5,360 nucleotides of DNA. It comes from Acidimicrobiaceae bacterium. GTDB lineage: Bacteria > Actinomycetota > Acidimicrobiia > Acidimicrobiales > Palsa-688. The DNA lies in assembly GCA_027334785.1 (NCBI GenBank), contig DAHWQF010000245.1:262-5621 (forward strand). The letters are read 5' to 3'. The translations under genes and the position numbers were made by a program. The notes below the pieces were generated by a model that was not told the origin of the DNA, ran no database searches, and saw only the letters and a list, made by a program, of their open reading frames with translations. This document shows, piece after piece, positions 5,039-5,360 of this stretch (position 1 is the first letter of the stretch; each line of letters begins with the position of its first letter).

Positions 5039-5110
5039 TCGGCATCTTTAAATGACAACGGTTCGGCAGCTTTCGTTGATCATCGTTCGGCAAGACTTGG
5101 TGGTTACGCG
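5039..5110. repeat. three 24-bp-phased repeats at the element end (probable transposase-binding sites)
   Basis: The hexamer TCGGCA starts at 5039, 5063 and 5087, exactly 24 bp apart. Units one and two agree at about 16 of 24 positions (TCGGCA, then xCTTT, then TGA); unit three keeps TCGGCA and scattered positions, so similarity fades inward from the tip. Each hexamer is preceded by GTTA or GTT-type bases. Phased, tip-proximal repeats of 19-25 bp are the usual binding-site layout of Mu/Tn7/Tn5053-type transposases; the role here is inferred from that. Confidence 0.6.
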
Positions 5111-5159
5111 CGACAGCGCCGGCCCGTGGAGAGCTTGACCGACGGGACCGGCGCTGTCG
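5111..5159. terminator. long inverted repeat, candidate terminator of the element ATPase gene
   Basis: CGACAGCGCCGGCCCG (5111-5126) pairs with CGGGACCGGCGCTGTCG (5143-5159): a 12-bp perfect stem, a one-base bulge and further pairs, with a 16-base loop. It lies 30 bases downstream of the ATPase stop codon (minus strand) and just inside the phased repeats. It could stop transcription leaving the element or entering it from the flank. There is no U-run, so a structural role at the transposon end is also possible. Confidence 0.5.
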
Positions 5160-5188
5160 AGTTGGATTGCTGCTAAGTTATGGGGGGG

Positions 5189-5360
5189 TCAGGTGCGCGT
5201 CAGCTCGGCTATAGCCTTCTTGGCGCAGGTGTCGTCGACCAAGGCCTTGCCGTCGGCGGCAGCAGCCATGAGCGCTGCGGTGGCAGCGTTGTTGAGTGCT
5301 CGCGGCAGCCCGTTGGCATAGCGGTGCAGGCGGGCCGCCGCGTCGTCTGCCACGAGGGGG
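5189..5360 (-). CDS. ExeA/TniB-like AAA ATPase of a transposable element, C-terminal 56 residues
   Basis: The frame is open from the right edge to TGA at 5191-5189 and was too short and start-less for a routine ORF call. It reads VADDAAARLHRYANGLPRAL, then NNAATAALMAAAADGKALVD and a final DTCAKKAIAELTRT. The 'ARLHRYAxGLPRALNNAATAAL' block and the 'LVDDxxAKKAxAELT' ending are typical of the C-terminal helical lid of ExeA-like AAA+ ATPases encoded beside DDE transposases in actinobacterial insertion elements. Such proteins act like TniB, TnsC, IstB or MuB: they bind DNA and ATP and help choose the target and activate the transposase. Walker A and B motifs and the start lie beyond the window. 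The stop is followed by a strong inverted repeat and then by the element end, as expected for the last gene of such an element. Confidence 0.82.
   Translation of the reverse strand, partial: PLVADDAAARLHRYANGLPRALNNAATAALMAAAADGKALVDDTCAKKAIAELTRT

Larger units (their letters stand above)
5034..5360 (-). mobile_element. end of an insertion element with ExeA/TniB-like ATPase (rest outside window)
   Basis: From 5034 to the right edge the sequence has element character: a TGT tip (5034-5036) where the antiporter gene homology stops, three phased TCGGCA repeats (5039-5110), a long hairpin (5111-5159) and the C-terminus of a transposition-type AAA ATPase. TGT...ACA tips with arrays of transposase-binding repeats are known for DDE elements that use an ATPase partner (Mu, Tn7, Tn5053/Tn552 and IS21-like groups). 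The other terminus, the transposase gene and any target-site duplication lie outside the window, so the left boundary is set only by loss of homology and the TGT. Confidence 0.7.

Noticed and set aside
5030..5060. Outward promoter at the element end (minus strand TTGTCA with TAACAG) that could drive the truncated MnhB gene
   Set aside because: The spacer is only 14 bases, too short for a normal promoter, and the bases are explained by the repeat unit.
4550..5176. 208-codon plus-strand open frame opposite the MnhB gene
   Set aside because: It is antisense to a clearly recognised membrane protein and spans the element boundary; its translation has no family-like features, as expected for a high-GC shadow frame.
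1..5360. CRISPR array, tRNA, rRNA or riboswitch
   Set aside because: No regularly spaced repeat array beyond the three 24-bp transposon-end units, no cloverleaf-like segment and no recognised aptamer sequence was seen.

Overview
The window is high-GC DNA with the gene content and protein style of an actinomycete (Actinomycetota): an RsbW-type ATPase, a single-domain LigD polymerase, a ChaB/Rho-N protein, an actinobacterial-style MbhE-MnhB fusion and an ExeA-type transposition ATPase. GTG and TTG starts are common, and at least one gene sits very close to its promoter. I cannot name a genus from this alone.

Layout. 1-297 (-): N-terminal third of an EamA/DMT transporter that runs off the left edge. 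503-769 (+): small conserved helical protein of unknown function, ending tail-to-tail with 889-1269 (-), an RsbW-like histidine-kinase-fold ATPase; a hairpin at 860-884 separates them. 1361-2296 (-): intact stand-alone LigD-type polymerase/primase domain with all catalytic residues visible. 2265-2834 (-): chimeric reading frame made of the first ~124 residues of a HhH endonuclease III-like protein joined to a ~39-residue fragment of an ATP-dependent DNA ligase (motifs IV and V only), which then runs out of frame into the polymerase start. 2835-3022: divergent intergenic region with a sigma-B/sigma-F-like promoter candidate facing each way. 3023-3451 (+): ChaB domain plus C-terminal Rho-N-like domain. 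3452-4060 (+): DMT transporter pseudogene, 5'-truncated, with a one-base frameshift near 3601 and an internal deletion. 4074-4418 and 4415-4954 (-): Mrp antiporter subunits C and B. The B gene originally carried an MbhE-like segment whose reading frame continues to about 5033. 5034-5360 (-): end of a transposable element, with a TGT tip, three 24-bp-phased repeats, a long hairpin and the last 56 residues of an ExeA/TniB-like AAA ATPase.

How it fits together. The centre looks like a stress and double-strand-break-repair island: LigD-type polymerase, ligase and glycosylase remnants, ChaB/Rho-N protein and an anti-sigma-like ATPase, with candidate general-stress promoters in the divergent region. 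The flanks look like a zone of gene decay and insertion: a transposon interrupts the Mrp gene, the Mrp operon has no mrpD after mrpC, the DMT gene is broken, and the ligase gene survives only as a fragment. No RNA gene or CRISPR array was seen.
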